DNA from: an uncultured Lachnospiraceae bacterium
GTDB taxonomy: Bacteria > Bacillota > Clostridia > Lachnospirales > Lachnospiraceae
Direction of reading: 5' to 3'
Length of the DNA stretch: 24,942 nt
NCBI GenBank assembly: GCA_910576895.1
Contig: CAJTJZ010000047.1
Location: forward strand, 1-24,942
In this document: positions 24,192 through 24,942 of the stretch, one piece after another
Layout of the letters: each line of letters begins with the position of its first letter
Numbering within the stretch: position 1 is the first letter of the stretch
Notes under the pieces: generated by a model
What the model saw: the letters and a program-made list of their open reading frames with translations, nothing else
Told to the model about the DNA's origin: nothing
Database searches by the model: none
Program-made: the position numbers and the translations under genes

Positions 24192-24587
24192 TTATTGAAG
24201 TTTTCTTTGTTCTGCTTTTAATTCCTGATAAAGCTGTACACTATTCCAATTTTTGTTATATTCTGTAACAATTGCTTTTAATTTTATTTCTGAAATTCCT
24301 GCTTGTTTTATCCGTTCCAAAAAACGATCCATTCTACTGCTAGAAAAACCATTCATTATCATCATTTCTTCTGAAATTTCTTCTGTTTTCTTATTGTAAT
24401 CTATATTATGTTTTTCTACTATTTTCTTTTTTGTTCCAAAATTCCCTAGTATCAAAATTCCAATCGGCAAATGATATTGTTCAACTTGAATATTATTTAC
24501 TTTAATTCCAAGCTGCAAACATATTTTTTCAATCGCCTCTTTTTTTTCTCTACAAAAATGATATAATAATACTTGTTCTTTTACCAT
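24192..24587 (-). CDS. DUF3783 family protein
   Basis: 131 residues, soluble. An N-terminal half with a small alpha/beta look (QVLLYHF, IGILILGNFG) is followed by the stretch I associate with DUF3783: MIMNGFSSSRMDRFLERIKQAGI, then IKLKAIVTEYNKNWNSVQLYQELKAEQ. The function of this family, common in Lachnospiraceae and relatives, is unknown. The start at 24587 has GGGGA about ten bases upstream; the frame stays open to a TTG at 24629 without a ribosome binding site. Family name is by memory of the motif, not a search. Confidence 0.8.
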   Translation of the reverse strand: MVKEQVLLYHFCREKKEAIEKICLQLGIKVNNIQVEQYHLPIGILILGNFGTKKKIVEKHNIDYNKKTEEISEEMMIMNGFSSSRMDRFLERIKQAGISEIKLKAIVTEYNKNWNSVQLYQELKAEQRKLQ

Positions 24588-24634
24588 ATTATTTTTTCCC
24601 CTATTCTTTTTTACCTTTTCTAATGACAAGTTAT

Positions 24635-24674
24635 GTATAATTTTATAAAAAATTAAGATACTATAAAATTATAC
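24635..24674 (-). repeat. 13-bp inverted repeat upstream of the DUF3783 gene
   Basis: GTATAATTTTATA (24635-24647) and TATAAAATTATAC (24662-24674) are exact reverse complements 14 bases apart, within about 50-90 bases of the DUF3783 start. Each arm holds a TATAAT-like word, so it may be a promoter with operator symmetry; no good -35 box is seen. Confidence 0.4.
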
Positions 24675-24777
24675 TTACCTTTTATTTATTATTTTTTCTT
24701 AAGAATACCACATTATTTTTGAAAACTCAAGAAGAATGAAAAGCAATAAAAATTAGAAATAGCCATTAAATCAAAAG

Positions 24778-24806
24778 TTGAAAAATTTTCCTATTTATGT
24801 TATACT
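24778..24806 (+). promoter_or_regulatory. Strong promoter reading into the structured RNA
   Basis: TTGAAA (-35), 17 bases, TATACT (-10). Transcription would start near 24813 and read out of the window. It is divergent from the DUF3783 gene. Confidence 0.65.
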
Positions 24807-24812
24807 AATATA

Positions 24813-24942
24813 AAAAAGGAATAGGATACTCATTTGTCAACTACCCACCACCTAAAGTTTGCAATACTTTTCATTTATGAAAAGCATTGCCTGTAGTGGG
24901 CTTGGAAGCAAGCTCATAGTTGACTAGCCTAAGTCTTAAGTG
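24813..24942 (+). ncRNA. Highly structured RNA, cut by window end (candidate omegaRNA/HEARO-like or leader RNA)
   Basis: No reading frame fits, but the folding is dense. An outer stem GTCAACTA/TAGTTGAC (24836-24843 with 24917-24924) closes a multibranch loop. Inside, CCCACCAC/GTAGTGGG (24844-24851 with 24893-24900, one mismatch) leads to a long hairpin (GCAAT/ATTGC plus CTTTTCA/TGAAAAG, 24861-24890). A second small hairpin, CTTG-GAAG-CAAG, lies at 24901-24912. After the outer stem, GACT/AGTC (24922-24935) offers an alternative pairing. About 23 unstructured bases separate the predicted start from the outer stem. This layout resembles guide RNAs of IscB/TnpB-type mobile elements, in which a guide precedes the scaffold and the nuclease gene follows. 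It could equally be a riboswitch-like leader. The downstream gene is not visible. Confidence 0.55.

Overview
The window looks like chromosome of an AT-rich, low-GC Gram-positive anaerobe of the Clostridia, most likely Lachnospiraceae. This rests on the base composition, the AGGAGG-type ribosome binding sites, the gene order of the nusA-infB cluster and the type of accessory genes. It is inference; no rRNA is present to confirm it.

Layout. (1) 1-565: 3' truncated OmpR-type response regulator (minus). (2) 666-2400: terminator and a Na+/phosphate symporter with PhoU-like tail (minus). (3) 2602-11630: a nine-gene translation and RNA-metabolism operon on the minus strand, rimP-nusA-ylxR-ylxQ(L7Ae)-infB-rbfA-nrnA-truB-ribF, with a promoter and a GNRA-capped leader hairpin in front of rimP. 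(4) 11678-12530: a small FliD-C-like protein behind a sequence that matches a sigma-28 (SigD/FliA) flagellar promoter. (5) 12542-12697: tRNA-Thr(CGT) with its own promoter and terminator. (6) 12733-14164: a MATE efflux pump (plus) whose promoter is overlapped by an inverted repeat. (7) 14171-17916: a heterodimeric ABC exporter pair (minus). (8) 17954-21356: a YtrA-type GntR-controlled operon encoding two ABC ATPases and two membrane proteins; a 38-bp near-perfect palindrome sits on its promoter. (9) 21612-23608: an orphan four-helix membrane protein and an AlbA_2/Schlafen-type regulator (plus), with phased repeats at the regulator's promoter, ending in a long terminator hairpin. (10) 23667-24587: a very charged single-pass membrane protein and a DUF3783 protein (minus). 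(11) 24778-24942: a strong plus-strand promoter followed at once by a highly structured RNA that runs off the window.

How the parts work together. The central operon couples transcription elongation (NusA), ribosome maturation (RimP, RbfA), translation initiation (IF-2), RNA turnover (NrnA), tRNA modification (TruB) and flavin cofactor synthesis (RibF). Around it lie three separately controlled transport systems (MATE, heterodimeric ABC exporter, YtrA-type ABC), each with a recognisable promoter and two with operator-like symmetry, which suggests induction by a small molecule or by envelope stress.

The least explained parts are the structured RNA at the right edge, which could be the 5' portion of a mobile-element guide RNA (omegaRNA/HEARO type), and the sigma-28-like promoter in front of the FliD-like orphan. 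No CRISPR array, rRNA, complete insertion sequence or integrase was seen.
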